A program made the translations under genes and the position numbers. Below, in pieces: positions 18,669-28,277 of a stretch of DNA of 64,000 nucleotides. The stretch's first letter is position 1, and each line of letters starts with the position of its first letter. Origin of the DNA: Rothia halotolerans (GTDB taxonomy: Bacteria; Actinomycetota; Actinomycetes; Actinomycetales; Micrococcaceae); contig NZ_NOIU01000003.1 in assembly GCF_004136635.1 (NCBI RefSeq), positions 62,001 through 126,000 on the forward strand. The letters run 5' to 3'. The notes under the pieces were generated by a model that saw only the letters and a program-made list of their open reading frames with translations, was not told the DNA's origin and did no database searches.

Positions 18669-19025
18669 CGTCCCCCAGCGTATCCGGTATCCGCGCGACA
18701 TCTTTAAACGGGATGCGGAGATGTCTTCAGGACGGATCGACCCTAACTCGTCCTCCCGTGCCCGGCGCGCTCTCGCGGAATGAGGGGGATCCGGACCAAT
18801 AGTGCATCCTTTTATGCCCTATTCCCCCGTGATTCCGGGCCTGCGAGCCCGGACACTGTGTCACTAAGGGGGTCCCGCGACTGGTAATGTTTGGGGCAGA
18901 ACTCGCACGCCCTGTCCTGCCCGGTCCTCGCCCGGTGGGAGCACGGGTGGGTGATCCGTGGGCCCCGCCGGCCCGGAAGAACCGGCGCCGAGCCCGTCCC
19001 GTTGATCAATCAGGGAGGTTATTCA
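18669..19025. promoter_or_regulatory. manC-sdhC intergenic region with sdh promoter and leader hairpin
   Basis: This 357 bp gap contains no convincing gene. TGGTAATGT at 18882-18890 reads as an extended -10 (TG-n-TAATGT) for sdhCDAB, giving a leader of about 130 nt. A perfect 7 bp hairpin, tccgggc / gcccgga with a 6-nt loop (18834-18853), lies just upstream, flanked by gtga and tcac, and could be an operator. An A/T-richer stretch is at ~18800-18825. The sdhC ribosome binding site GGGAGG is at 19013-19018. Confidence 0.45.
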
Positions 19026-19406
19026 GTGCCGAATTCAGCCAAGGGCACCCTCTATCGCGGCCGCCAGGGCATGTGGTCCTGGGTCGCGCATCGCATCACA
19101 GGTATCGCGATCTTCTTCTTCTTGCTGGTGCACGTGCTGGACACCGCCGTCGTCCGGGTCTCCCCGGAAGCGTACAACGCGGTCATCAGCGCCTACCAGA
19201 ACCCCATCATGGGGCTCGGCGAGGCGGGTCTGGTCGCCGCCATCGTCTACCACGCCTTCAACGGCCTGCGCATCATCCTGATCGACTTCTGGAAGAACGG
19301 CGCGAAGAACCAGAAGGCGATGCTGTGGGGCGTCCTGGTCCTGTGGGTCGTCGTCATGGTCCCGTTCCTGATCCGCCACCTCTCTATCGTCTTTGGAGGT
19401 CACTGA
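19026..19406 (+). CDS. sdhC: Succinate dehydrogenase cytochrome b556 subunit
   Basis: SdhC is one of two membrane anchors of respiratory complex II, binding heme b and quinone. The 126-residue protein has three hydrophobic helices (about 29-52, 63-85 and 98-119). The family signature spans WSWVAHRITGIAIFFFLLVH, with candidate heme-ligand His residues there and in YHAFNGLR. The start is GTG 19026, 7 nt after GGGAGG; an upstream in-frame extension is unconserved. sdhD follows 3 bp after the stop. Confidence 0.92.
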   Translation: MPNSAKGTLYRGRQGMWSWVAHRITGIAIFFFLLVHVLDTAVVRVSPEAYNAVISAYQNPIMGLGEAGLVAAIVYHAFNGLRIILIDFWKNGAKNQKAMLWGVLVLWVVVMVPFLIRHLSIVFGGH

Positions 19407-19409
19407 CCG

Positions 19410-19895
19410 ATGGCAACTCCGCTGAAAGCGCAGATCGCTGTTCCCCGCAGCAGCGACAAGACGGTGGCCGGCGTCAAGTACAACCGCTCGGGCCGCAAGC
19501 GCAACAACTTCGAGATGTACGCCTGGCTGTACATGCGGGTCTCCGGCGTCATCCTGCTGGTGCTGATCTTCGGGCACCTCTTCGTCAACCTGATGGCCGG
19601 GGACGGCGTCCACGCGATCGACTTCGGCTTCGTGGGCGGCAAGTGGGCCAACCCCTTCTGGCAGGTGTGGGACCTGGTGATGCTGTGGCTGGCAATGCTG
19701 CACGGCACCAACGGCGTGCGCACCGTCATCGACGACTACGCCGAGCGGGACCGCACCCGGATCTGGCTCAAGGCCCTGCTCTACCTGGGCTCCGCCTTCG
19801 CGATCCTCGTCGGCACCCTGGTGATCTTCACCTTCGATCCCTGCCCCGCCGGCGCCGACCCGGAGCTGCTGGCCTCGTTCTGCCCCGCCCCCTGA
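19410..19895 (+). CDS. sdhD: Succinate dehydrogenase hydrophobic membrane anchor subunit
   Basis: SdhD is the second anchor of complex II. The 161-residue protein has three hydrophobic helices after a basic N-terminus of ~35 residues. RVSGVILLVLIFGHLFVNL carries a candidate heme-ligand His, and MLHGTNGVRTVIDDY is the usual second-helix block. GGAGG at 19395-19399, inside the end of sdhC, precedes ATG 19410. A perfect palindrome separates it from sdhA. Confidence 0.9.
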   Translation: MATPLKAQIAVPRSSDKTVAGVKYNRSGRKRNNFEMYAWLYMRVSGVILLVLIFGHLFVNLMAGDGVHAIDFGFVGGKWANPFWQVWDLVMLWLAMLHGTNGVRTVIDDYAERDRTRIWLKALLYLGSAFAILVGTLVIFTFDPCPAGADPELLASFCPAP

Positions 19896-19921
19896 CCGGC
19901 GCCGGGGGCTGAGGCCCCGCC

Positions 19922-19943
19922 GGGGCGGCGACGTCGCCGCCCC
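19922..19943 (+). promoter_or_regulatory. Perfect palindromic hairpin between sdhD and sdhA
   Basis: The 22-nt sequence is an exact palindrome (ggggcggcgac and its complement) placed 26 nt after the sdhD stop and 43 nt before sdhA. The operon continues, so it is more likely an mRNA processing or partial-termination element than a full terminator. A shorter hairpin (ggggc-tga-gcccc) lies directly before it. Confidence 0.4.
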
Positions 19944-19985
19944 CATCACCACCTGAGACTCAACGATAGAAAGAGCATCCTTAGA

Positions 19986-21746
19986 ATGCAGGTTCACAAG
20001 TACGATGTGGTCATCGTAGGTGCCGGTGGCGCGGGCATGCGCGCGGCCATCGAGGCCGGGCAGCGCTCCCGCACCGCCGTACTGACCAAGCTCTACCCCA
20101 CCCGCTCCCACACCGGTGCGGCCCAGGGCGGCATGTGCGCCGCGCTGGCCAACGTGGAGGAGGACAACTGGGAGTGGCACACCTTCGACACCATCAAGGG
20201 TGGCGACTACCTGGTGGACCAGGACGCGGCGGAGGTCATGGCCAAGGAGGCCATCGACGCCGTCCTGGACCTGGAGAAGATGGGCCTGCCGTTCAACCGC
20301 ACGCCCGAGGGCCGCATCGACCAGCGCCGCTTCGGCGGCCACACCCGTGACCACGGCAAGTCCCCGGTGCGCCGCGCCTGCTACGCGGCCGACCGCACGG
20401 GCCACATGATCCTCCAGACGCTGTACCAGAACTGCGTCAAGCACAACGTCGAGTTCTACAACGAGTACTACGTGCTGGACCTGATCATGACCGAGGTCGA
20501 CGGCGTGCGCCGCCCCTCCGGCGTCGTCAGCTACGACCTCGCCTCGGGCGAGATCCACGTCTTCCAGGCCAAGTCGATCGTCTTCGCCTCCGGCGGCTGC
20601 GGCAAGATCTTCAAGACCACCTCCAACGCGCACACCCTGACCGGCGACGGCATGGCGATCGCGCTGCGCAGCGGCCTGCCGCTGGAGGACATGGAGTTCG
20701 TGCAGTTCCATCCGACCGGCCTGGCCGGGCTGGGCATCCTCGTCTCCGAGGCGGCCCGCGGCGAGGGCGGCATCCTGCGCAACTCGGACGGCGAGCGCTT
20801 CATGGAGCGCTACGCCCCGACCATCAAGGACCTCGCCCCGCGCGACATCGTGGCCCGCTCGATGGCCAACGAGGTGCGCGAGGGCCGCGGCTGCGGCCCC
20901 AACAAGGACTACGTCCTGCTGGACCTCACGCACCTGGAGCCCGCGCACATCGACGCGAAGCTGCCGGACATCACCGAGTTCGCCCGCACCTACCTCGGCG
21001 TGGAGCCCTACACCGAGCCCGTGCCGGTGTTCCCCACCGCGCACTACGCGATGGGCGGCATCCCCACCAACATCGACGCCGAGGTGTTCCGCAACTCGGA
21101 GGAGACCATCCCCGGCCTGTACGCGGCCGGCGAGGTCGCCTGCGTGTCGGTGCACGGCTCCAACCGCCTGGGCACCAACTCGCTGCTGGACATCAACGTC
21201 TTCGGCAAGCGCGCCGGCATCAAGGCCGCCGAGTACGCCGCGACCGCCGAGTTCCTCCCGGTCCCCGACGACGCGACCCAGCGGACCGAGGACCTCCTCC
21301 AGCTGATGCGCAACGGCCACGGCGAGGAGAAGGTCGGCGTGCTGCGCAAGGAGCTGCAGGACATTATGGACGCGGACATGCAGGTGTTCCGCACCGCCGA
21401 CACCATCCACTCGGCGCTGGACAAGATCGCCGATCTGGAGGACCGTTATACCCGGATCGCCATCCAGGACCAGGGCAAGCGCTTCAACCTCGACCTCCTC
21501 GAGGCCGTGGAGCTGGGCTTCCTGTTGGAGCTGGCCAAGGTCATGGCGGTCGCGGCGCTGCACCGCGAGGAGTCCCGCGGGGGCCACTTCCGCGAGGACT
21601 TCCCCAACCGCGACGACGAGAACTTCATGAAGCACTCGATGGCCTATCTGGACCCCGAGGCGGAGACCGACAGCGTGGCCGGAATCCGACTGGAGACCAA
21701 GCCCGTGATCTTCACCCGCTACGAGCCGATGGAGCGTAAGTACTGA
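19986..21746 (+). CDS. sdhA: Succinate dehydrogenase flavoprotein subunit
   Basis: SdhA oxidises succinate to fumarate with covalently bound FAD. The 586-residue protein has the dinucleotide motif VIVGAGGAGMRAA (9-21), the flavinylation His at residue 42 (TRSHTGAAQGG), the substrate loop EFVQFHPTG, HYAMGGI and GSNRLGTNSLLDI. Length and order match Gram-positive-type SdhA. A gaaagag stretch precedes ATG 19986. The stop shares its last base with the sdhB start, so the two are translationally coupled. Confidence 0.97.
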   Translation: MQVHKYDVVIVGAGGAGMRAAIEAGQRSRTAVLTKLYPTRSHTGAAQGGMCAALANVEEDNWEWHTFDTIKGGDYLVDQDAAEVMAKEAIDAVLDLEKMGLPFNRTPEGRIDQRRFGGHTRDHGKSPVRRACYAADRTGHMILQTLYQNCVKHNVEFYNEYYVLDLIMTEVDGVRRPSGVVSYDLASGEIHVFQAKSIVFASGGCGKIFKTTSNAHTLTGDGMAIALRSGLPLEDMEFVQFHPTGLAGLGILVSEAARGEGGILRNSDGERFMERYAPTIKDLAPRDIVARSMANEVREGRGCGPNKDYVLLDLTHLEPAHIDAKLPDITEFARTYLGVEPYTEPVPVFPTAHYAMGGIPTNIDAEVFRNSEETIPGLYAAGEVACVSVHGSNRLGTNSLLDINVFGKRAGIKAAEYAATAEFLPVPDDATQRTEDLLQLMRNGHGEEKVGVLRKELQDIMDADMQVFRTADTIHSALDKIADLEDRYTRIAIQDQGKRFNLDLLEAVELGFLLELAKVMAVAALHREESRGGHFREDFPNRDDENFMKHSMAYLDPEAETDSVAGIRLETKPVIFTRYEPMERKY

Positions 21747-22537
21747 TGACTACCCAGGAAAAGGAAGCAGCCGAGCCGGCCTCCAAGGTCGACCTTCCCC
21801 AGGAGCAGGGCGGCGGGGGTGAGATCCCCACCTTCGACGTGACCCTGCGCGTGCGCCGCTACAACCCCGAGCTCTCCTCCGAGGCCTACTGGGACGAGTG
21901 GAACCTGACGATGTTCGGCACCGACCGCGTGCTGGACGCGCTGCACAAGGTCAAGTGGGAGATCGACGGATCGCTCTCCTTCCGCCGCTCGTGCGCGCAC
22001 GGCGTGTGCGGCTCGGATGCGATGCGCATCAACGGCCGCAACCGCCTGGCCTGCAAGACCCTGCTGAAGGACCTCGACCTGTCCAAGCCGGTCATCGTCG
22101 AGGCCATCAAGGGCCTGCCGTGCGAGAAGGACCTCATCGTGGACATGGAGCCCTTCTTCCAGTCCTACCGCGAGATCATGCCCTTCCTCATCAACGAGGG
22201 GCACGAGCCGAAGCGGGAGCGCTACCAGTCGGTCGAGGACCGCGAGCGCTTCGACGACACCACCAAGTGCATCCTCTGCGCCGCGTGCACCTCCTCGTGC
22301 CCGGTGTTCTGGACCGACGGGCAGTACTTCGGGCCCGCCGCGATCGTCAACGCCCACCGGTTCATCTTCGACTCCCGCGACGACGCCGGCGACATGCGCC
22401 TGGAGATCCTCAACGACAAGGAGGGCGTGTGGCGCTGCCGCACCACCTTCAACTGCACCGAGGCCTGCCCCCGCGGCATCCAGGTCACCAAGGCCATCGC
22501 CGAGGTCAAGCAGGCGGTGCTGGCCCGGGCCTTCTGA
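21746..22537 (+). CDS. sdhB: Succinate dehydrogenase iron-sulfur subunit
   Basis: SdhB carries electrons from FAD to quinone through three clusters. The 263-residue protein has a [2Fe-2S] site (RRSCAHGVCGSDAM with a later Cys in LACKTL), then CILCAACTSSCPVFW and CRTTFNCTEACPRGI for the [4Fe-4S] and [3Fe-4S] clusters. ~25 polar residues precede the ferredoxin domain. It is the last gene of sdhCDAB and is followed by a strong hairpin. Confidence 0.96.
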   Translation: MTTQEKEAAEPASKVDLPQEQGGGGEIPTFDVTLRVRRYNPELSSEAYWDEWNLTMFGTDRVLDALHKVKWEIDGSLSFRRSCAHGVCGSDAMRINGRNRLACKTLLKDLDLSKPVIVEAIKGLPCEKDLIVDMEPFFQSYREIMPFLINEGHEPKRERYQSVEDRERFDDTTKCILCAACTSSCPVFWTDGQYFGPAAIVNAHRFIFDSRDDAGDMRLEILNDKEGVWRCRTTFNCTEACPRGIQVTKAIAEVKQAVLARAF

Positions 22538-22561
22538 CCCGGCCGGGACCGCCTCCGCAGC

Positions 22562-22609
22562 ACGACGCCGCCCAGGGAGCCCTCACGTGGGCTCCCCGGG
22601 CGGCGTCGT
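22562..22609 (+). terminator. Terminator of the sdhCDAB operon
   Basis: The arms pair over 12 + 8 bp with a single mismatch between, around the 6-nt loop tcacgt (48 nt in all). It begins 25 nt after the sdhB stop and has no U tract. Confidence 0.8.
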
Positions 22610-22692
22610 CGCATCTGGGGGGCGATCCCGCGCTCGCGCCGCGTCACGGAGGCGTCACGCCGTCACCTGGCCGGGCGCAGCCGGGAGGGCGC

Positions 22693-22698
22693 TAGAGT
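22693..22698 (+). promoter_or_regulatory. -10 element of the M20 amidohydrolase gene (leaderless)
   Basis: TAGAGT is followed by the 7-nt spacer cgtgggt and the ATG at 22706. A GTG at 22700 lies between the hexamer and the expected transcription start, so it is unlikely to be used. Confidence 0.45.
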
Positions 22699-22705
22699 CG
22701 TGGGT

Positions 22706-23926
22706 ATGGTCAACAGCCCGAGAACCTCCGAACTGGACACTCAGCAGCCCCTCGTCACGCCCTTCGTGGGCGCCTTCCTCCCCGAGCTGATCGAGTTCCG
22801 CCGGACCATCCACCGCTATCCCGAGCTCTCCTTCCGCGAGCACCGGACCACCGACCGGATCGTCGAGCGGCTCGAGGCGGCGGGGCTGCATCCGGTGCGG
22901 CTGACCCCCACGGGGTGCTACGTCGACATCGGGCAGGGGCCCATCGCCGTCGCGCTGAGGGCCGACATCGACGCGCTGCCCATCCAGGAGGAGACCGGGC
23001 TGGAGTTCGCCTCGGCCAACGAGGGCGTCATGCACGCCTGCGGGCACGATATCCACCAGACGGTGATGCTCGGCGTCGCCCTCACGCTCGCGGACCTGAA
23101 CGCCTCCACGCCGCTGGCCGGGACGGTGCGGGTCATCTTCCAGCCGGGGGAGGAGAAGCTGCCCGGCGGCGCCCTGGCCTGCATCGAGCAGGGCGCGCTC
23201 AAGGGCGTCCCGCGGGCCTTCGCGCTGCACTGCGAGCCCAAGGTCGACGTCGGCCAGGTCGGCACCCGCATCGGCCCGATCACCTCGGCGACCGACACGA
23301 TCAAGCTGCAGGTGCAGGGCCGGGGCGGGCACACCTCGCGACCGCACCTGACCGAGGACCTGATCTTCGCGATGAGCCAGATCGCGATCAACGTCCCCGC
23401 CGTGCTCTCCCGCAGCATCGACGCGCGGGCCGGGGTGCTGGTGGTCTGGGGGCAGATCGAGGCGGGCGTGGCGCCCAACGCGATCCCCGGCGCCGGCTAC
23501 CTCGCCGGGACGATGCGCTGCCTCGACGCCGAGGCCTGGTACCGGGCGGGGGAGAGGCTGGACAAGGTGGTGGAGCAGGTCGCGGCTCCCTACGGCGTCG
23601 AGGTCGAGCTGGAGCACGTCCCCGGCGTCCCGCCGGTGGTCAACACGGAGACGGAGACGACGCTGCTGGAGAACGCCGCCCGTGCCGAGCTGGGGGAGGA
23701 GTCGGTGGTCCTGGTCGAGCAGTCCATGGGCGGCGAGGACTTCGCGTGGATGCTCCAGGAGGTCCCGGGCTCGATGATGCGGCTGGGCACCCGCGTCCCC
23801 GGCGGCATCACCTACGACCTGCACCGGCCGGACTACATCGCCGACGAGCGGGCGATCGAGTGCGGCGTGCGGGTCATGGCCGCCACCGCCCTGCGCTCGA
23901 TCCAGTTCGAGACTCGTCTGCGCTGA
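22706..23926 (+). CDS. M20D family amidohydrolase (N-acyl-amino-acid type)
   Basis: The 406-residue protein matches M20 metallo-amidohydrolases related to hippurate/IAA-amino-acid hydrolases, which cleave N-acyl amino acids using two metal ions. The metal motif is MHACGHDIHQTVMLG (about 110-124), with PGEEKLPGG supplying the catalytic Glu, ALHCEPKVDVG, and GGHTSRPH in the dimerisation domain. ATG 22706 follows TAGAGT at leaderless spacing. It is a monocistronic gene between sdh and the nucleoside cluster; the natural substrate cannot be told from sequence. Confidence 0.85.
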   Translation: MVNSPRTSELDTQQPLVTPFVGAFLPELIEFRRTIHRYPELSFREHRTTDRIVERLEAAGLHPVRLTPTGCYVDIGQGPIAVALRADIDALPIQEETGLEFASANEGVMHACGHDIHQTVMLGVALTLADLNASTPLAGTVRVIFQPGEEKLPGGALACIEQGALKGVPRAFALHCEPKVDVGQVGTRIGPITSATDTIKLQVQGRGGHTSRPHLTEDLIFAMSQIAINVPAVLSRSIDARAGVLVVWGQIEAGVAPNAIPGAGYLAGTMRCLDAEAWYRAGERLDKVVEQVAAPYGVEVELEHVPGVPPVVNTETETTLLENAARAELGEESVVLVEQSMGGEDFAWMLQEVPGSMMRLGTRVPGGITYDLHRPDYIADERAIECGVRVMAATALRSIQFETRLR

Positions 23927-23977
23927 TCAGATGGTGAATCGGGGGTGATCCGATCCACTTCGTGGGAAACTTCCCCT

Positions 23978-23983
23978 TAGACT
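23978..23983 (+). promoter_or_regulatory. Possible -10 of the nucleoside uptake operon
   Basis: TAGACT lies ~115 nt before the BMP lipoprotein ATG in the 171 bp gap. The implied leader is just over 100 nt and contains GGAGG at 24084-24088. No consensus -35 and no riboswitch were seen. Confidence 0.35.
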
Positions 23984-24097
23984 GGACGGGTAACGCATCT
24001 CACTCAGGGCCCCCTGCGCACCGGCGGCACCCTCGCCGGATCCGCTCGACGCGGCGAGCGCGGAGGTATCCCAGGCACCCACCGGAGGTCACCACCC

Positions 24098-25216
24098 ATG
24101 TCAGTCCCCCGCCCTCCCCGGCGGCGCCCGGCGGCGCTGGCCGCGGGCTCCCTCCTCGGCGTCTGCGCCCTCCTCCTGTCCGCCTGCGGTCCCGCGCCCG
24201 AGGAGGGGTCTGACGCCGCCGGCGAGAACGAGGACTACTACGGCTGCATCGTCTCCGACTCCGGCGGCTTCGACGACCGCTCGTTCAACCAGAACAGCTA
24301 CGAGGGGCTGAGGAAGGCGCAGACCGACTACGAGATCAGCGTCCGCCAGGCAGAGTCCCAGGCCGTGACCGACTACGGCCCCAACATCAACCAGATGGTC
24401 CAGAGCGGCTGCAACATGGTGGTCACGGTGGGCTTCAACATCTCGGACCAGACCGCCGAGGCGGCCGAGGCGAACCCGGACACGCACTTCACCATCGTCG
24501 ACGACGACCAGATCGACCTGCCCAACGTCCGCCCCATCATCTACGACACCTCCCAGGCGGCCTTCCTGGCCGGGTACCTCGCCGCGGGCTCCTCCGAGAC
24601 CGGCAAGGTCGCGACCTTCGGCGGCATGGAGATCCCCACCGTCACCATCTTCATGGACGGCTTCGCCGAGGGAGTGGAGCACTACAACGAGGAGAAGGGC
24701 GAGGACGTCGAGGTCCTCGGCTGGAACCCGGACGCGCAGACCGGCACCTTCACCGGCGACTTCGAGGACACTGGCAAGGGCAAGACCACCGCCCAGAACT
24801 TCCTCAACGAGGGCGCCGACGTCGTCATGCCGGTAGCCGGCCCGGTCGGCAACGGCGCGGTGGACGCGATCACCGCGGCCAACGCCGACTCCCCGGACGA
24901 CCCGACCCGCATCATCTGGGTCGACTCCGACGGGTACGAGACCCTGGACAACGGCCAGGAGTACGTCCTGACCTCGGTCATCAAGAAGATGGGCGACGCC
25001 GTGGAGAGCACGATCAAGGACGACATCGACGGGGACTTCACCAACGAGCCCTACGTGGGCACCCTGGAGAACGACGGCGTCGGCATCTCCGAGTTCCACG
25101 ACCAGGACGGGGAGGTCTCCGAGGAGCTGAAGGAGGAGCTGGACGACATCAGGTCCCGGATCTCCTCCGGCGAGCTGAGGGTCGAGTCCCCGGCGAGCCC
25201 GCTGAACGCCCGGTAG
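24098..25216 (+). CDS. BMP-family lipoprotein, nucleoside ABC transporter substrate-binding protein
   Basis: The 372-residue protein begins with an Arg-rich signal peptide ending in LLLSAC, with C30 the lipidation site. The body is a Bmp/PnrA-type binding fold: [21 protein letters not shown] at the start, then [12 protein letters not shown] and [11 protein letters not shown]. Family members bind purine nucleosides outside the membrane. GGAGG lies 9 nt before ATG 24098. It heads an uptake cluster with an ABC ATPase and two permeases followed by cytidine deaminase and thymidine phosphorylase, which strengthens the nucleoside assignment. Confidence 0.9.
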   Translation: MSVPRPPRRRPAALAAGSLLGVCALLLSACGPAPEEGSDAAGENEDYYGCIVSDSGGFDDRSFNQNSYEGLRKAQTDYEISVRQAESQAVTDYGPNINQMVQSGCNMVVTVGFNISDQTAEAAEANPDTHFTIVDDDQIDLPNVRPIIYDTSQAAFLAGYLAAGSSETGKVATFGGMEIPTVTIFMDGFAEGVEHYNEEKGEDVEVLGWNPDAQTGTFTGDFEDTGKGKTTAQNFLNEGADVVMPVAGPVGNGAVDAITAANADSPDDPTRIIWVDSDGYETLDNGQEYVLTSVIKKMGDAVESTIKDDIDGDFTNEPYVGTLENDGVGISEFHDQDGEVSEELKEELDDIRSRISSGELRVESPASPLNAR

Positions 25217-25290
25217 CCGGCAGATCCCGTCCCCGCACCACGGCCCGCGGCGCACCGCCCCGGCCAGCGCCCCTCTCACGAAAGCACGCG

Positions 25291-26955
25291 ATGAAACTCG
25301 AACTGCGCTCGGTGACCAAACGCTTCGGCACGTTCACCGCCAACGACGCGATCGACCTGACGGTCGAGCCCGGAACCGTCCACTGCCTGCTCGGCGAGAA
25401 CGGCGCCGGGAAGTCGACGCTGATGAACGTCATCTACGGCCTCTACGAGCCGAGCGAGGGGCAGATCCTCCTCGACGGCCGCGAGGTCTCCTTCTCCGGC
25501 CCCGGGGACGCGATGGCCGCCGGCATCGGCATGGTGCACCAGCACTTCATGCTCGTGCCCGTGTTCACCGTGGCCGAGAACGTGGCCCTGGGCGCCGAGG
25601 CGACCCGCGGCGGCGCCCTGAACCTGGAGGAGACCCGCCGCCGGATCCGGGAGATCTCCGAGCGGTACGGCTTCCGGGTGGATCCCGACGCCGTGGTGGA
25701 GGACCTGCCGGTCGGCGTGCAGCAGAGGGTCGAGATCATCAAGGCCCTGGTCCGCGACGCCCGGATCCTCATCCTGGACGAGCCGACCGCCGTGCTCACC
25801 CCGGAGGAGACCGACGAGCTGCTGGGCATCATGGCCCAGCTGCGGGCGGACGGGAAGTCGCTGCTGTTCATCTCCCACAAGCTGCGGGAGGTCCGGCAGG
25901 TCTCCGACGAGATCACCGTGATCCGCCGCGGCAGGGTCGTGGGGACGGTGGAGCCCACGGCCGGGACCGCCGAGCTCGCCGCGATGATGGTGGGCCACGA
26001 CGTCAACCTCACCGTGGCCAAGGAGGCGGCGGAGCCCGGGGAGGCGGCCTTCCGGGTCAGGGGCCTCTCGCTGGTCTCGCCGACCGGCGTCCGGCTGCTG
26101 CGGGACATCGACCTGGAGGTCCGGCGCGGCGAGATCCTCGCGATCGCGGGGGTGCAGGGCAACGGCCAGACCGAGTTCGCGGAGGCCGTCATGGGCCTGC
26201 AGCCGCGGGCCACCGGCAGCCTGACGCTGGAGGGACGCGAGCTGCTCGGGCGCTCGCCCAAGCAGATCATCCGGGCCGGCGTCGGCTTCGTGCCGGAGGA
26301 CCGGACGCTGGAGGGGCTCGTGGGGCCGTTCAGCATCGAGGAGAACCTCGTGCTGAACCTCTTCGACACCCCGGAGTTCTCCTCCGGGCCCTCGCTCAAG
26401 CGCGCCGCGATCCGCCGCAACGCCCAGCGGAAGGCGGCTGAGTTCGACATCCGCATGGGAGCGGTCTCCGACGCGGTCGCGACGCTGTCCGGCGGCAACC
26501 AGCAGAAGGTCGTCGTGGCCCGGGAGCTGTCCCGGCCGCTCAAGCTGTTCGTGGCCTCGCAGCCAACCCGCGGCGTCGACGTCGGGTCCATCGAGTTCAT
26601 CCACGAGCGGATCGTGGCGGAGCGCGACGCCGGCACCCCGGTGGTCATCGTCTCCACCGAGCTCGACGAGATCTACGCCCTGGCCGACAGGATCGCCGTG
26701 TTCTTCCACGGGGAGCTCATGGGCGTCGTCGGACCCGAGACCCCGCGCGGGGTGCTGGGGCAGATGATGGCCGGCGCCTCGCGGGAGGAGGCGCAGGGCC
26801 GCGGTGACGCTCCCGAGGGCGATGCCCCCGGGACTGCCTCCGCCGGGCCCGTCACCTCCACCGGGCGCGCCGCCGACGGCCCCGCCCCCGGCGGCAGGGC
26901 CGCCGACGACAGCGCCCCCGCAGGCCACGCCAACCCCGAAGGAGAGGGCGCATGA
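25291..26955 (+). CDS. Nucleoside ABC transporter ATP-binding protein (two ATPase domains)
   Basis: The 554-residue protein holds two fused ABC domains, as in sugar and nucleoside importers. Domain 1 has [11 protein letters not shown] (34-43), VGVQQRVEI (a degenerate signature) and ILILDEPTA. Domain 2 has a poor Walker A (VQGNGQTEF) but a good signature, [15 protein letters not shown]. This asymmetry is normal for the family. Residues from ~505 are a Gly/Ala/Pro-rich tail, probably disordered. The ribosome binding site is weak (acgaaag). The stop overlaps the next permease by ATGA, so expression is coupled. Confidence 0.92.
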   Translation: MKLELRSVTKRFGTFTANDAIDLTVEPGTVHCLLGENGAGKSTLMNVIYGLYEPSEGQILLDGREVSFSGPGDAMAAGIGMVHQHFMLVPVFTVAENVALGAEATRGGALNLEETRRRIREISERYGFRVDPDAVVEDLPVGVQQRVEIIKALVRDARILILDEPTAVLTPEETDELLGIMAQLRADGKSLLFISHKLREVRQVSDEITVIRRGRVVGTVEPTAGTAELAAMMVGHDVNLTVAKEAAEPGEAAFRVRGLSLVSPTGVRLLRDIDLEVRRGEILAIAGVQGNGQTEFAEAVMGLQPRATGSLTLEGRELLGRSPKQIIRAGVGFVPEDRTLEGLVGPFSIEENLVLNLFDTPEFSSGPSLKRAAIRRNAQRKAAEFDIRMGAVSDAVATLSGGNQQKVVVARELSRPLKLFVASQPTRGVDVGSIEFIHERIVAERDAGTPVVIVSTELDEIYALADRIAVFFHGELMGVVGPETPRGVLGQMMAGASREEAQGRGDAPEGDAPGTASAGPVTSTGRAADGPAPGGRAADDSAPAGHANPEGEGA

Positions 26956-28277
26956 GCCCCAGCCAGTCCCAGCAGCCCGTCCCGGCGCCCGCCGACGGCC
27001 TCGGCTCCGCCCCGGAGGACGGGGCCGGCCCGCCGGTGACCCCGCCGTGGGCGGATCGGCCCGCCAAGCCCACCCTCGCCTACCGGATCACCTCCTCGCC
27101 GCTGGTGCTCTCGGCCGCGGCGCTGATCGCCGCGCTGGTGGTGGGAGGGCTCCTGATCGTCCTGACGGACCCCCTGGTCACCTCGAAGATGTACTACTTC
27201 ATCGCCCGGCCCTCGGACACCTTCGTAGCCGCCTGGAAGTCGGTGAGCGAGGCCTACCTGGCCCTGTTCGAGGGCTCGGTCTACAACCCCGCCGGCGAGA
27301 CCGCCTCCCAGCGCCTCTACCCCCTGACCGAGACGCTGACCATCGCGACGCCGCTGATCTTCGCGGGCCTCGCCGTCGCCGTCTCCTTCCGCTCGGGGCT
27401 GTTCAACATCGGCGCCCAGGGGCAGATCATCGCCGGTGCGATCGTCGCCGGATACATCGGCATCGCCTGGGAGCTGCCGGCCGCCCTGCACCTGCTGCTC
27501 GTGGTGGTCGGCGCGGCCCTCGGCGGGGCGGTCTGGGGCGGGATCGTCGGGGTCCTGAAGGCCAAGACCGGCGCGCACGAGGTCATCCTGTGCATCATGC
27601 TCAACTACGTCGCGCTGAACCTGCTGCTGTACCTGCTGACCACCCCGGCTTTCCAGCGCCCGGGCTCGGCGAACCCCATCTCGCCCCAGGTCTCCGACAC
27701 GGCGCTGTTCCCTCGGCTGCTGGGCGACTCCTTCCGCCTGCACTGGGGATTCGTCCTGGCGGTCGTGGCCGTCGCGGCGATCTCCTGGCTCGTCAACCGC
27801 TCCACCGTCGGCTTCCGGCTGCGCGCCGTCGGCGCCAATCCCCGGGCCGCCGCGACCTCGGGGATCAACGTGACCGCCGGCTACATCGTGGTCATGCTCC
27901 TCTCGGGAGGCTTCGCCGGGCTCGCCGGCGCGGCCCAGGTCTCCGGCACCGAGCGCGTGCTGACCGGGGACATCGCCGGATCCTTCGGCTTCGACGCGAT
28001 CACCGTGGCCCTGCTCGGGCGCTCGACGCCGTGGGGCACCTTCTGGGCCGGCCTGCTGTTCGGCGCCTTCCGGGCCGGCGGCGTGGCGATGCAGACCACC
28101 ACGGGGACCAACATCAACATCGTGCTGGTGGTCCAGTCCCTCATCGTCCTCTTCATCGCCGCGCCGCCGCTGGTGCGCGCGATCTTCAGGCTGCCGGACC
28201 CGGCCAAGGCCCGGCGGAGGAAGAAGCCCCGCAGGCCCGCCGCGTCCGCCCCCTCGACCTCAGGAGCATCCCGATGA
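26952..28277 (+). CDS. Nucleoside ABC transporter permease 1
   Basis: This 441-residue LivH/RbsC-type permease has a polar N-terminal tail of ~45 residues and about ten membrane helices. The [10 protein letters not shown] and [10 protein letters not shown] blocks are typical of nucleoside and branched-chain permeases. An EAA-like loop, [14 protein letters not shown], contacts the ATPase. The start overlaps the ATPase gene and its stop overlaps permease 2 (both by ATGA), so three genes are translated as a coupled unit. Confidence 0.9.
   Translation: MSPSQSQQPVPAPADGLGSAPEDGAGPPVTPPWADRPAKPTLAYRITSSPLVLSAAALIAALVVGGLLIVLTDPLVTSKMYYFIARPSDTFVAAWKSVSEAYLALFEGSVYNPAGETASQRLYPLTETLTIATPLIFAGLAVAVSFRSGLFNIGAQGQIIAGAIVAGYIGIAWELPAALHLLLVVVGAALGGAVWGGIVGVLKAKTGAHEVILCIMLNYVALNLLLYLLTTPAFQRPGSANPISPQVSDTALFPRLLGDSFRLHWGFVLAVVAVAAISWLVNRSTVGFRLRAVGANPRAAATSGINVTAGYIVVMLLSGGFAGLAGAAQVSGTERVLTGDIAGSFGFDAITVALLGRSTPWGTFWAGLLFGAFRAGGVAMQTTTGTNINIVLVVQSLIVLFIAAPPLVRAIFRLPDPAKARRRKKPRRPAASAPSTSGASR

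Noticed and set aside
19035-21635. An 866-codon open frame on the minus strand across sdhC, sdhD and sdhA
   Set aside because: It spans several well-supported sdh genes on the other strand and has only shadow composition.
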